From the NCBI RefSeq assembly GCF_000091305.1, contig NC_013929.1, positions 4,216,001-4,280,000 of the forward strand: a DNA stretch of 64,000 bases, written 5' to 3'. The translations under genes were made by a program, and so were the position numbers. This DNA is from Streptomyces scabiei 87.22. Its GTDB lineage: Bacteria > Actinomycetota > Actinomycetes > Streptomycetales > Streptomycetaceae. Positions 1-7,903 of the stretch are shown in pieces (the first letter of the stretch is position 1; each line of letters starts with the position of its first letter). Under the pieces are notes generated by a model. That model had not been told where the DNA came from. It was given only the letters and a program-made list of their open reading frames with translations, and made no database searches.

Positions 1-572
1 ACGGAACCGAGCAGGGTGTAGAGGATGAACTTCCAGGCGGCCTGTGTGCGTTGCTCACCGCCCCAGCGGGCGATGAGGAAGTACATCGGGATGAGCACCG
101 TCTCGAACGCGAGGAAGAACAGCAGCAGATCGAGGACGGCGAAGGTCGCGAGGGTGCCGGACTCCAGGACGAGCACCAGGGCGACGAACGCCTTCGGGGA
201 GGGGCCCGTGGGCGGCTTGAAGAAGGAGTAGAGCGCGCAGAGGAAGGCCAGCAGCGCGGTCAGGACCAGAAGGGGGAGGGAGATGCCGTCGATGCCGAGG
301 TGGATGCGCACGTCGAGCGCGGGGATCCAGCTGATGTCCGTACTGGCCTGCATCTTCGACGGCTGGTCGTGGTCGAAGCCGAGCGCGAGGACGATCGCGG
401 CGATGAGGACCGCGCCGGTCACGGTGGCCCCGTGCCGGAGCACGGCCTGCTCGGGTGACTTCCCCTTCAGCCCCGGCGGGGCCGGCACGAGAGCGGCGGC
501 GGCACCGATGAGCGGGCCGACGACGATCAACGCCAGAAGGACCTGCATCACGGACTCGTTGATATCGATCAC
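1..572 (-). CDS. nuoM: NADH-quinone oxidoreductase subunit M, second (partial) complex I cluster; gene cut by window edge
   Basis: This is the N-terminal part (about 190 residues) of an antiporter-like proton-translocating subunit of complex I. The frame stays open to the left window edge, so the C-terminal two thirds lie outside. The translation begins MIDINESVMQ and shows successive hydrophobic helices. It contains the NuoM-type segment ETVLIPMYFLIARWGGEQRTQ near residues 160-180, whose glutamate is the conserved helix-5 glutamate of NuoM. The GTG start at 572 lies 6 bases after the nuoL stop and is preceded by GGGAGC. It is the last visible gene of a minus-strand operon; a nuoN copy would be expected beyond the edge. 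Identification is firm; the full length is unknown. Confidence 0.93.
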   Translation of the reverse strand, partial: MIDINESVMQVLLALIVVGPLIGAAAALVPAPPGLKGKSPEQAVLRHGATVTGAVLIAAIVLALGFDHDQPSKMQASTDISWIPALDVRIHLGIDGISLPLLVLTALLAFLCALYSFFKPPTGPSPKAFVALVLVLESGTLATFAVLDLLLFFLAFETVLIPMYFLIARWGGEQRTQAAWKFILYTLLGS

Positions 573-578
573 GCCTGC

Positions 579-2573
579 TCACGCTCCCGTGGCGACGACG
601 AGGGCGGCGACCACCAGGACGACGGTGCCGGCGAGCAGCGCGCTCACATAGGTCTGGACGTTGCCGGTCTGGGCCCGGCGGACGGCCGCGCCCAGCAGGC
701 GGGACAGGCTGCCCGCGCCGTTCACATAGGTGTCGACGACCTCGCGGTCGAGGAACCGGACGAGACGCGCGCCGGCCTCGACCGGGCGGACGAAGAGGGC
801 CGCGTAGACGGCGTCGAGGTGGAAGCCGGCGGCGGCGTGGCGGTGCAGCGGGCCGAGCAGCCGGCGGCCCGGGTCCGCCGGGTCGGGTGCCGAGGCCACG
901 TCCCCGTAGGCCGGGGTGTGGCCGGCGATGGCCTCCGCCTCGACCGTTCCGGCGTCCGCCTCCGGGTGGGCGGCGACGGCTCCCAGGGGGACGCGGGCGG
1001 CCTCGGCCCGGGTGGACCGCCAGGCCGCGTAGGTCAGCAGGGCGCCGATCAGGGCGGCGCCCGTGCCGAGGACGGACGTGGTCAGGGTGGGGGCCAGGCC
1101 GTCGCCGTCGAACCAGTCGGGGAGCCTGCCGTAGGCGAGCGCGCCGAAGGCGAGGGAGGGGACGGCGAGCACCCAGAGCACGGCGGTCATCGTGAGGGGC
1201 TGGCGGCCGTGGTCCGGGGCCTCGGTGCCCTTGCCGTGGAACGTGAGCAGCCACAGCCGGGTGGCGTAGGCGGCGGTGAGCAGGGCCGTGAGGACGCCGG
1301 CGACGAGGACGGTCCAGCCGGCGGCGCCGGGGACGGGCTGGGCGTGGCCGCCGGCGGCGTGCTCGGCGGCTCCGAGGACGGACTCCTTGGAGAAGAAGCC
1401 GCTGAAGGGCGGGATCGCGGCGAGCGCGAGCAGCGCCACGGTCATCGTCCAGTAGGCGTCGGGAACGCGGGCGCGCAGGTGGCCCATGCGGGACATGGCG
1501 GCCAGCGAGTTGGTGCCGGCGGCGTGGATGATCACGCCGGCCGCGAGGAACAGCAGCGCCTTGAAGGCGCCGTGGGAGATGAGGTGGAAAACGGCGGCAC
1601 CGCGGTCGCCGACGGCGAGGGCGCCGGTCATGTAGCCGAGCTGACCGATCGTCGAGTAGGCGAGGACGCGCTTGATGTCGTCCTGGGCGAGCGCGGCGAG
1701 GGCCGAGCCGGTCATGGTCACCGCGGCCATGACGGCGAGGACGACCAGGGCCGCCGAGGAGGCGGCGAACACCGGGAGGAGGCGGGCGACGAAGTAGACA
1801 CCGGCGGCGACCATCGTCGCGGCGTGGATCAGCGCGGAGACGGGGGTCGGGCCCGCCATCGCGTCGGGCAGCCAGGTGTGGAGCGGGAACTGCGCCGACT
1901 TGCCCGCGACGCCGGCCAGGAGCAGCAGGGCGATCGGCGTCGGGTGGTCGAGGCCGCCTTCGGCGACGGTCGCCAGGATCCGGGTGATGCGGAACGACCC
2001 GGCGTCGGTGGCGAGGGCGAACAGACCGATCAGGAAGGGGACGTCGCCGAGCTTGGTGACCAGGAAGGCCTTGAGGGACGCGGCGCGGGCCTCCGGGGTC
2101 TCCCAGTAGTGGCCGACCAGGAAGTAGGAGCAGATGCCCATGATCTCCCAGCCGACCAGGAGCACCATCAGGTCGCCCGAGTAGACGACGAGGAGCATCG
2201 CGGAGGTGAAGAGGGAGACGAGGGCGGCGTAGGAGGGGTAGCGCGGGTCGTCGCGGAGGTAGCCCGTGGAGTAGATCTGCACACAGGTGGCGACGAGGCC
2301 GACCAGGACGGCGACGAGCGCGGCGAAGCCGTCGATGTGCAGGGCGAGGTCGATGGGGACCGAGCCGGTCGGGGTGAGCCGGGTGGCCGCGTCGACCGCG
2401 GCGTCACCGCCCTGGCGTACGGCGACCAGCGCGGCCAGGGCGAAGGCCGTGAGGGTGGGGAGTACGGCGAGGGGGCGGACGAAGCCGGGGGCGGTGCGGC
2501 CGAGGAGCAGGCCGGCGGCGGCGCCGAGGAACGGGAGGAGGGGGACGAGGACGGCGAGGGTGGTCGTGCTCAC
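579..2573 (-). CDS. nuoL: NADH-quinone oxidoreductase subunit L, second complex I cluster
   Basis: A 664-residue antiporter-like membrane subunit that would carry out distal proton pumping. It has the NuoL hallmarks: a glycine-rich N-terminal helix, the motif LVGWEIMGICSYFLVGHYW near residue 140, KAFLVTKLGDVP, the half-channel segment LHTWLPDAMAGPTPVSALIH near 230, and LAYSTIGQLGYM near 305. A variable hydrophilic stretch (about 525-575) precedes the C-terminal helix, as in the family. The GTG start overlaps the stop of nuoK by 4 bases (GTGA), which shows translational coupling. It differs clearly in sequence from the main-operon NuoL at 57957-59852, so it is a diverged paralogue and not a recent duplication. 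Confidence 0.96.
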   Translation of the reverse strand: MSTTTLAVLVPLLPFLGAAAGLLLGRTAPGFVRPLAVLPTLTAFALAALVAVRQGGDAAVDAATRLTPTGSVPIDLALHIDGFAALVAVLVGLVATCVQIYSTGYLRDDPRYPSYAALVSLFTSAMLLVVYSGDLMVLLVGWEIMGICSYFLVGHYWETPEARAASLKAFLVTKLGDVPFLIGLFALATDAGSFRITRILATVAEGGLDHPTPIALLLLAGVAGKSAQFPLHTWLPDAMAGPTPVSALIHAATMVAAGVYFVARLLPVFAASSAALVVLAVMAAVTMTGSALAALAQDDIKRVLAYSTIGQLGYMTGALAVGDRGAAVFHLISHGAFKALLFLAAGVIIHAAGTNSLAAMSRMGHLRARVPDAYWTMTVALLALAAIPPFSGFFSKESVLGAAEHAAGGHAQPVPGAAGWTVLVAGVLTALLTAAYATRLWLLTFHGKGTEAPDHGRQPLTMTAVLWVLAVPSLAFGALAYGRLPDWFDGDGLAPTLTTSVLGTGAALIGALLTYAAWRSTRAEAARVPLGAVAAHPEADAGTVEAEAIAGHTPAYGDVASAPDPADPGRRLLGPLHRHAAAGFHLDAVYAALFVRPVEAGARLVRFLDREVVDTYVNGAGSLSRLLGAAVRRAQTGNVQTYVSALLAGTVVLVVAALVVATGA

Positions 2574-2983
2574 GTGGTGGCCTCAGCCTTCTCGCTCCGC
2601 TCGGGGCGGCCGGGTTCCTCGTCCTCGGCCGGGCCGGCGGGGTCTTCGGGGCCGACGGGCTCGTGGCCCTCGGCGGTGTCGCGGAGCTTGTCGATGTCGG
2701 CGGTGCCGCGGTTGCGGTGGACGGCGAGCACGATCGCCAGGCCGATGCCGATCTCGGCGGCGGCGATGGTGATCGTGAACAGGGTCAGGGCCTGGCCGGA
2801 GTGGAGGGTCTCCTCGGCGGCCTTGCTCAGCCAGACGTCGAAGGCGACGAGGTTGAGGTTGACGGCGTTGAGCATCAGCTCGACCGACATCAGGACGAGG
2901 ATCGCGTTGCGGCGGGCGAGGACGCCGTAGAGACCGGTGCAGAAGAGGAGGGCGGAGAGGACGGCCGGGTAGGCGAGGTGCAT
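2570..2983 (-). CDS. nuoK: NADH-quinone oxidoreductase subunit K, second complex I cluster, with charged C-terminal tail
   Basis: A small three-helix membrane subunit of complex I, 137 residues. The core (residues 1-100) has the two conserved membrane glutamates of NuoK, E35 in SVELMLN and E77 in AAAEIGIG, which belong to the hydrophilic axis that carries protons. The ATG at 2983 shares one base with the nuoJ stop (TGATG). About 37 residues rich in Glu, Pro, Gly and Arg extend past the usual ~100-residue end; the main-operon copy (99 residues) lacks this tail. The tail resembles the Pro/Glu-rich extensions of other subunits of this cluster and is probably cytoplasmic and disordered. Confidence 0.95.
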   Translation of the reverse strand: MHLAYPAVLSALLFCTGLYGVLARRNAILVLMSVELMLNAVNLNLVAFDVWLSKAAEETLHSGQALTLFTITIAAAEIGIGLAIVLAVHRNRGTADIDKLRDTAEGHEPVGPEDPAGPAEDEEPGRPERSEKAEATT

Positions 2984-3636
2984 CAGCGGGCACCTCCGTC
3001 GGCGGATCCGGGGACCTCGGCGGTCGCCGGGGTCGTGGGAGGCGTGCCGGCCTTCGCCTTGCGGGAGAGGACGATCGCGCCGACCAGGGCGGCCAGCAGA
3101 AGGACGGAGAGGGCCTCGAAGGGGAGGACCCAGTTCTGGAAGAGGCTCTCGCCGGTGGCCTCGGTGGAGCCGGCGGCCGGGCCGTCGAGGTCGATCCAGG
3201 TGGTGCGGAAGGCGTCGACGACGACCCAGACGAGGGCGGCGGCCGCGGCGACGGCCACGGTGAGGGCGGCCCAGCGGTTGCCGGAGTCGGCGTCCGGGGA
3301 GCGGCCGATGGGGGCCTTGGTGAGCATCAGTCCGAAGAGGAGGAGGACGACGACGGAACCGACGTAGATGAGGACCTGCACCCAGGCGATGAACTCGGCG
3401 GTGAGCAGGAGGTACTCGACGGCGAGCCCGCCGAGCGCCACCACCAGCCACAGGGCGGCGTGCACGAGCTGCCGGGTGGTGACGGTGACGAGCGCGGCGC
3501 CGAAGGTGACCAGGCCCACGAGGAGGAAGGCGATCTCGACGCCGGTCGGGGAGAGGAAACCGCGGGTCTCCACGGCGGCCAGGGCGGAGGCGGCCAGGGC
3601 GGGGTCCGTCGTGGTGACGGCGGCGGCGAGGCTCAC
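2983..3636 (-). CDS. nuoJ: NADH-quinone oxidoreductase subunit J, second complex I cluster
   Basis: A 217-residue membrane subunit with five predicted helices. The NuoJ signature LVHAALWLVVALGGLAVEYL and the following AEFIAWVQVLIYVGSVVVLLLF contain the conserved helix 3, whose pi-bulge is known to take part in coupling. The GTG start at 3636 overlaps the nuoI stop by four bases. A frame open further upstream to 3792 would lie entirely inside nuoI and is not used. The tail after residue 195 is Pro/Thr-rich and short, unlike the long tail of the main-operon NuoJ. Confidence 0.94.
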   Translation of the reverse strand: MSLAAAVTTTDPALAASALAAVETRGFLSPTGVEIAFLLVGLVTFGAALVTVTTRQLVHAALWLVVALGGLAVEYLLLTAEFIAWVQVLIYVGSVVVLLLFGLMLTKAPIGRSPDADSGNRWAALTVAVAAAAALVWVVVDAFRTTWIDLDGPAAGSTEATGESLFQNWVLPFEALSVLLLAALVGAIVLSRKAKAGTPPTTPATAEVPGSADGGAR

Positions 3637-4211
3637 GCGTCTCCCTCCGGTGGCTCGGTCGGGGCGGCTTGTTCCGTCTCGGCGGCCTGGGTGGCCGCCA
3701 GTTTCTCGGCGGTCTTGCGTGCGGCGGCCAGTTCCTTGGGTTCCTCGGCCGAGGGGTCCAGGGGCGGTGGGGAGGGGACGGTCCACATCCACTCGCGGAG
3801 CTTGTCGCGCTCGTGGGTCAGCTCGTGGATGTCGGTCTCGGCGTACTCGAACTCCGGGGACCAGAAGAGGGCGTCGAAGGGGCAGACCTCGATGCAGATA
3901 CCGCAGTACATGCAGAGGGAGAAGTCGATGGCGAAGCGGTCGAGGACGTTGCGGCTGCGTTCACGGCCGCCGGGGGCCGAGGGCGGGACCGTCTCCTTGT
4001 GGGAGTCGATGTAGATGCACCAGTCCGGGCACTCGCGGGCGCACAGCATGCAGACCGTGCAGTTCTCCTCGAAGAGCCCGATGACGCCGCGGGTGCGGGG
4101 CGGGAGTTCGGGCTGGACGTCCGGGTACTGCGCGGTGACGGTCTTCCTCGTCATCGTGCGGAGGGTGACGGCCAGGCCCTTGGCCAGACCACTGCCGGGA
4201 AGGGGGGCCAT
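3633..4211 (-). CDS. nuoI: NADH-quinone oxidoreductase subunit I, 2x[4Fe-4S] ferredoxin-like, second complex I cluster
   Basis: A 192-residue peripheral-arm subunit that would carry two [4Fe-4S] clusters passing electrons towards NuoB. Both ligand sets are complete: Cys 51, 54, 57, 61 (CTVCMLCARECP) and Cys 100, 103, 106, 110 (CMYCGICIEVCP). In complex I forms without NADH-binding subunits, such as the photosynthetic NDH-1 complex, the homologue of this subunit is where ferredoxin electrons enter. That matters here because nuoE, F and G are absent from the cluster. The ATG at 4211 starts 2 bases after the nuoH stop. The last 40 residues are Ala/Glu/Pro-rich and probably disordered. Confidence 0.95.
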   Translation of the reverse strand: MAPLPGSGLAKGLAVTLRTMTRKTVTAQYPDVQPELPPRTRGVIGLFEENCTVCMLCARECPDWCIYIDSHKETVPPSAPGGRERSRNVLDRFAIDFSLCMYCGICIEVCPFDALFWSPEFEYAETDIHELTHERDKLREWMWTVPSPPPLDPSAEEPKELAAARKTAEKLAATQAAETEQAAPTEPPEGDA

Positions 4212-4213
4212 GG

Positions 4214-5182
4214 TTACCGGATCACCACCTTGACGACGCCGGTGAGGGCGATCTGGGCCAGGGAGAGGGGGACGAGCAGGGTCCAGGAGAGCTTCTGGAG
4301 CTGGTCCTCGCGCAGCCGGGGGTAGGTCACGCGGAGCCAGATGACCACGAAGGCGAGGACGGCGGTCTTCAGGAGGGTCCACACCCAGCCGAGCCCGTCG
4401 GCGCCCCAGGGACCGTGCCAGCCGCCGAGGAAGAGGACGGTGGTCAGGCCGCACAGGACGACGATGCCGGCGTACTCGGCGAGGAGGAACAGGGCGAAAC
4501 GGAGGCCGGTGTACTCGGTGTAGGCGCCGAAGATGATCTCCGAGTCGGCGACGGGCATGTCGAAGGGCGGGCGCTGGAGTTCGGCGAGGCCGGCGACGAA
4601 GAAGACGATCGCGCCGACGATCTGCCAGGGGAGCCACCACCACTCGAAGGCGTCCACGATGCCGACGAGGGAGACCGTGCCGGCCGCCATCGCCACCGAG
4701 GCGGCGGTGAGCAGCATCGGGAGTTCGTACGCGAGGAGCTGTGCGGCGGTGCGCAGGCCGCCGAGGAGGGAGAACTTGTTGGCGGAGGCCCACCCGGCCA
4801 TGAGCGAACCGAGGACGCCGACGCCCATCACCGCGAGGACGAAGAAGACGCCGGCGTCGATGACCTCGCCGACGGCGCCCTCGCCGGGGCCGACCGGGAT
4901 GGCGAGGAGGACGAGCAGGTACGGCAGGAGGGCCACGGCCGGGGCGAGCTGGAAGACACGGCGGTCGGCTCCGGCCGGGACGATGTCTTCCTTCTGGGCG
5001 AACTTCACGCCGTCCGCGACGAGCTGGGCCCAACCGTGGAAGCCGCCGGCGTACATGGGGCCGAGGCGGCCCTGCATGTGGGCCATCACCTTGTGCTCGG
5101 TCTGGCCGATGATCAGCGGGAAGGTGAGGAAGACGACGAAGACGACGAGGAGTCGCAGGGCGACGTCCGATGCGTCGTTCAC
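4214..5182 (-). CDS. nuoH: NADH-quinone oxidoreductase subunit H, second complex I cluster
   Basis: A 322-residue multi-helix membrane subunit that joins the peripheral arm to the membrane arm and forms the quinone tunnel. Family motifs are visible: EHKVMAHMQGRLGPM near residue 30 (usual form ERKVxAxxQxRxGPN, so divergent), a loop reading LADGVKFAQKEDIVP near 60, and RPPFDMPVADSEI near 205 containing the acidic loop-5 residues. It is about 130 residues shorter than the main-operon NuoH, mainly through lack of the C-terminal extension. The GTG start overlaps the nuoC stop by 4 bases. nuoC is therefore followed directly by nuoH, and the nuoD position is empty. Confidence 0.94.
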   Translation of the reverse strand: MNDASDVALRLLVVFVVFLTFPLIIGQTEHKVMAHMQGRLGPMYAGGFHGWAQLVADGVKFAQKEDIVPAGADRRVFQLAPAVALLPYLLVLLAIPVGPGEGAVGEVIDAGVFFVLAVMGVGVLGSLMAGWASANKFSLLGGLRTAAQLLAYELPMLLTAASVAMAAGTVSLVGIVDAFEWWWLPWQIVGAIVFFVAGLAELQRPPFDMPVADSEIIFGAYTEYTGLRFALFLLAEYAGIVVLCGLTTVLFLGGWHGPWGADGLGWVWTLLKTAVLAFVVIWLRVTYPRLREDQLQKLSWTLLVPLSLAQIALTGVVKVVIR

Positions 5183-6726
5183 TGCGAGCCTCCCGTGGGG
5201 GGTTCGGGGTCAGGGGTGTCGCGGGGGGTGACGTCGGCGGGGGTGCCTTTGTCCCCGTGGTCCGCGCTGTCGTGGGGCGCGTCGTCGGTGGCGGGGCCGG
5301 GCGGCTCGGGCCGGGCCTTGGGCTCGGGCCGGGCCTCGGGCTCGGGCTCGGGCCGGGCCTCGGGCTCGGGCCGGGCCTCGGGCTCGGGGTTGCGCTCGGG
5401 GTCCGACTGTCCCGCGAGCTCGGGCTGCGGCTCGGGGTCGGGCTGCGCTGCGGGCTCGGGCTGCGCCTCGGGCTGCGGCTCGGAGTCGGGCTGCCTGGTG
5501 GGCTGGGGGTCGTCGAAGGCCGGGCGGGCGTGGTGCCAGGGGGCGTCCGCGCTGCGCGGGGCGGGCCGGGAGGAGCGGGGCTGCGGCGCGGGCCCGGTGG
5601 GAGACGTCCGCTCGACGGGAGACGTCCGCTCGGCGGGGGCAGCCTCGGCGCCGGGGGCGGCCTCGGCGCCGGAGGAGGGCTGAGGGTCGGAGGCGGGCTG
5701 AGGGTCGGAGGCGGGCCGGACCTCGGTCGCGTCGGGCCCGGTCGGGTCGGGCTCGGTCGCGTCGGGCCCGGTCCCAGGAGACTCGGCGCGCTGTGTGGCG
5801 GACCCCTCGCTCGCGCCGCGCGTACGGCGCGGGGGCGTGGGGCTGTCGCTCGCGTCCGGGGCCGGGCCGGCAGCCCTCTGGCCGACCGAACCCTCGGCCG
5901 CCGAGCGGGCGCGACGCGGGGCGGCCGGCGTACTCGGAGCGTCCGGAGCCGGAGCGGCAGCCCTCTGGCCGGCCGAACCCTCGGCCGCCGAGCGGGCGCG
6001 ACGCGGGGCGGTCGGCGTACCCGGAGCGTCCGGAGCCGGAGCGGCGGCCGTCTGGCCGGCCGAGCCCTCGGCCGCGGTGCGGGTGCGCCGGGGCGGGCGG
6101 TCGGCGGCGGGGCGGGCGGTGCCCCGGGCGGGGCGGGCCGGGGCCGGGGGGAGCTGGCCCTTGAGGGGGCCCCATTCGTTGGGGTCGGGCACACCGGGGG
6201 GAAGCATCTGGCGGCGTTTCGGCCCACCGTGCGCCGCGCCCGCCGCAGGCTCCCCCGGCTCCTTCGCCCCGGGCCATGCCTTGGCCACGCGGGCGGCGAG
6301 GACGAAGTCCTTGCGCAGGGGGTGCCCCTCGAAGTTCTCGGGGAGGAGCAGGTGGTCCAGGGCGGGGTGGCCCTCGAAGCGGACGCCGAACATCTCGTGG
6401 GTCTCGCGTTCGTGCCAGGCCGCGCCGGCGTAGATGCCGACGGCGGTCGGCAGGACCGGGGACTCGTGGGGGACCGTGGTGCGCAGGAGCAGGCGGCGGA
6501 CCGGGGCCAGCGCCACCACGTGCGCCGCCACCCGGAAGCCCGTGCCCGGTTCGTCGACCGCGCTCAGCCAGTCGAAGTAGGTGCAGCCCAGGGTGGAGCG
6601 GGCCGTGCGCAGCGCCTCGGTCCAGGAGGCGGACGGGACGTCCACGGTGAGGACGCCGTACGACTCCTCGGCGGTGGCCTCCGGGCCGAAGAGTTCCTCG
6701 GCGGGGGCGGGCAGCCAGCCGGTCAC
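5179..6726 (-). CDS. nuoC: NADH-quinone oxidoreductase subunit C (30-kDa type) with very long repetitive disordered tail
   Basis: Residues 1-165 are a 30-kDa-subunit domain with its signature WHERETHEMFGV (104-115) followed by LPENFEGHPLRKDF (128-141). NuoC helps hold NuoD, NuoI and NuoB in the peripheral arm. The remaining ~350 residues are Pro, Glu, Ala and Arg-rich with no predicted fold. They include three copies of a 29-residue unit (87-bp DNA repeats at 5869, 5956 and 6043) and a run of Glu-Pro-Glu-Ala-Arg-Pro units near the end. The protein is 515 residues against roughly 200 for the family. None of the NuoD motifs is present in the tail, so it is not a C-D fusion. The GTG start overlaps the nuoB stop by 4 bases. 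The core call is firm; the role of the tail is unknown. Confidence 0.9.
   Translation of the reverse strand: MTGWLPAPAEELFGPEATAEESYGVLTVDVPSASWTEALRTARSTLGCTYFDWLSAVDEPGTGFRVAAHVVALAPVRRLLLRTTVPHESPVLPTAVGIYAGAAWHERETHEMFGVRFEGHPALDHLLLPENFEGHPLRKDFVLAARVAKAWPGAKEPGEPAAGAAHGGPKRRQMLPPGVPDPNEWGPLKGQLPPAPARPARGTARPAADRPPRRTRTAAEGSAGQTAAAPAPDAPGTPTAPRRARSAAEGSAGQRAAAPAPDAPSTPAAPRRARSAAEGSVGQRAAGPAPDASDSPTPPRRTRGASEGSATQRAESPGTGPDATEPDPTGPDATEVRPASDPQPASDPQPSSGAEAAPGAEAAPAERTSPVERTSPTGPAPQPRSSRPAPRSADAPWHHARPAFDDPQPTRQPDSEPQPEAQPEPAAQPDPEPQPELAGQSDPERNPEPEARPEPEARPEPEPEARPEPKARPEPPGPATDDAPHDSADHGDKGTPADVTPRDTPDPEPPTGGSQ
5840..6090. repeat. Three 87-bp direct repeats inside nuoC of the second complex I cluster
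   Basis: The segment beginning GGCAGCCCTCTGG occurs at 5869 and 5956 and, slightly changed, at 6043. The spacing is exactly 87 bases, which is 29 codons, so each unit is in frame. The minus-strand translation repeats a unit containing RSAAEGSAGQRAAAPAPDAP. The period being a multiple of three and the conservation at protein level suggest expansion within coding sequence. Confidence 0.85.
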
Positions 6727-7397
6727 TTGTCCCCCACTTCGGTGGTGCCGCCGGTGGCCGTTTCGGTGCCGGCCGCGGGGGCGGGCGGCCGCACCAGGCC
6801 GCTCTGCAGGGCCGCCGTCGACGGGCCGGCCTCCGCGGCGGGGCCGCCACCGGTGCCGTACCGCTCCCTCAGGGACTCCCGGGCGATCTTCTCCTGGAGT
6901 TTCAGGATGCCCTGGAGCAGGGCCTCGGGGCGGGGCGGGCAGCCGGGGACGTAGACGTCGACGGGGATGATCTGGTCGACGCCCTTGGTGACGGAGTACG
7001 AGTCCCAGTAGGGGCCGCCGCAGTTGCTGCAGGCGCCGAAGGAGATGACGTACTTCGGTTCCGGCATCTGTTCGTACAGGCGCTTCACCGCCGGGGCCAT
7101 CTTGTCCGTGACCGTGCCCGACACCACCATCAGGTCGGCCTGGCGCGGGCCCGGCGCGAACGGGATCACGCCGAGGCGGATGAAGTCGTGGCGGGCCATG
7201 GACGCGGCGATGAACTCGATCGCGCAGCAGGCGAGGCCGAAGTTGAAGACCCAGAGGGAGTAGCGGCGGCCCCAGTTGAGGATCACCTTCATCGGCTCCG
7301 GGGCGAGACGGGCGAGGGCGCCCAGCCGCTTCGGCTCCGGCAGAAGGACGGGTCCCGGGGCGTCCGCCGCCTGCGAGGGGTTCGTTTCTGGGGTCAC
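6723..7397 (-). CDS. nuoB: NADH-quinone oxidoreductase subunit B, second complex I cluster
   Basis: A 224-residue subunit that would hold the terminal [4Fe-4S] cluster N2 and form the quinone site with NuoD. Likely ligands are visible: the adjacent pair C57-C58 in LACCAIEF, C123 in GACSNCGG and C153 in PGCPPRP. C126 is an additional cysteine; I expect the canonical protein to have a small residue there. The GTG at 7397 gives the usual 4-base overlap with the nuoA stop, and a GTG two codons upstream is an alternative. The last ~45 residues are Pro/Ala/Gly-rich and extend beyond the family core. Being second in the operon, after nuoA, is typical. Confidence 0.95.
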   Translation of the reverse strand: MTPETNPSQAADAPGPVLLPEPKRLGALARLAPEPMKVILNWGRRYSLWVFNFGLACCAIEFIAASMARHDFIRLGVIPFAPGPRQADLMVVSGTVTDKMAPAVKRLYEQMPEPKYVISFGACSNCGGPYWDSYSVTKGVDQIIPVDVYVPGCPPRPEALLQGILKLQEKIARESLRERYGTGGGPAAEAGPSTAALQSGLVRPPAPAAGTETATGGTTEVGDK

Positions 7398-7813
7398 GTC
7401 CACGTCAGGACGCCCTTCTTGTAGGCGTAGAGCAGGCCCACGGCGAGGAAACCGAGGAAGACGAACATCTCGACGAGGGTCGTCGCGCCGTAGCCGGGAT
7501 CCGCGAAGACCGTCGCCCAGGGGAAGAGGAAGATCGAGTCGATGGCGAAGATGACGTAGAGGAAGGCGTAGACGTAGTAGCGGACCTGGGTGTGGGCCCA
7601 GCCCTCGCCCACGGGGTCGACGCCGCACTCGTACGTCAGGAGCTTCTCGCGGGTGGGGACCTCGGGGCGCAGCAGGCGTCCCGCGCCGAAGGCGACGGCG
7701 ACGAAGAGCACGCCGACCGCGGCGAGCAGCCCGACCACCGAGTAGGACTGGAAGTAGTCCGCCGCGACGGCGACGGTCGGCTGCGCCGCTACGGCGGCGG
7801 TCGGTTCCGGCAC
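7394..7813 (-). CDS. nuoA: NADH-quinone oxidoreductase subunit A, first gene of the second complex I operon
   Basis: A 139-residue three-helix membrane subunit. The conserved NuoA segment YECGVDPVGEGW (with the loop cysteine near the quinone cavity) is followed by RYYVYAFLYVIFAIDSIFLFPWA. The frame is open up to 7900, but the GTG at 7813 is preserved next to GAGGGACGGAC, a good ribosome-binding site. It also removes an arginine-rich leader that does not fit the family. It opens an operon A-B-C-H-I-J-K-L-M in which all junctions overlap or nearly touch. Confidence 0.93.
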   Translation of the reverse strand: MPEPTAAVAAQPTVAVAADYFQSYSVVGLLAAVGVLFVAVAFGAGRLLRPEVPTREKLLTYECGVDPVGEGWAHTQVRYYVYAFLYVIFAIDSIFLFPWATVFADPGYGATTLVEMFVFLGFLAVGLLYAYKKGVLTWT

Positions 7814-7903
7814 GTCCGTCCCTCGCTCCCTGGCCAGGCGATTCGTACGGACGTGTTGCGGACGCCGTACGTGCTTCGCTGTTCGACGATCTGTACGCAC
7901 GGG

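Noticed and set aside
819..2930. A 703-codon open frame on the plus strand, opposite nuoL and nuoK of the second cluster
   Set aside because: It encodes Gly/Arg/Glu/Val-rich low-complexity sequence and mirrors a clear complex I gene. Such antisense frames are expected from the GC bias at third codon positions.
5179..6726. A fused NuoCD protein in the second complex I cluster
   Set aside because: The region after the 30-kDa domain was read through to the stop and contains only Pro/Glu/Ala/Arg repeats. None of the NuoD motifs expected in a fusion is present.
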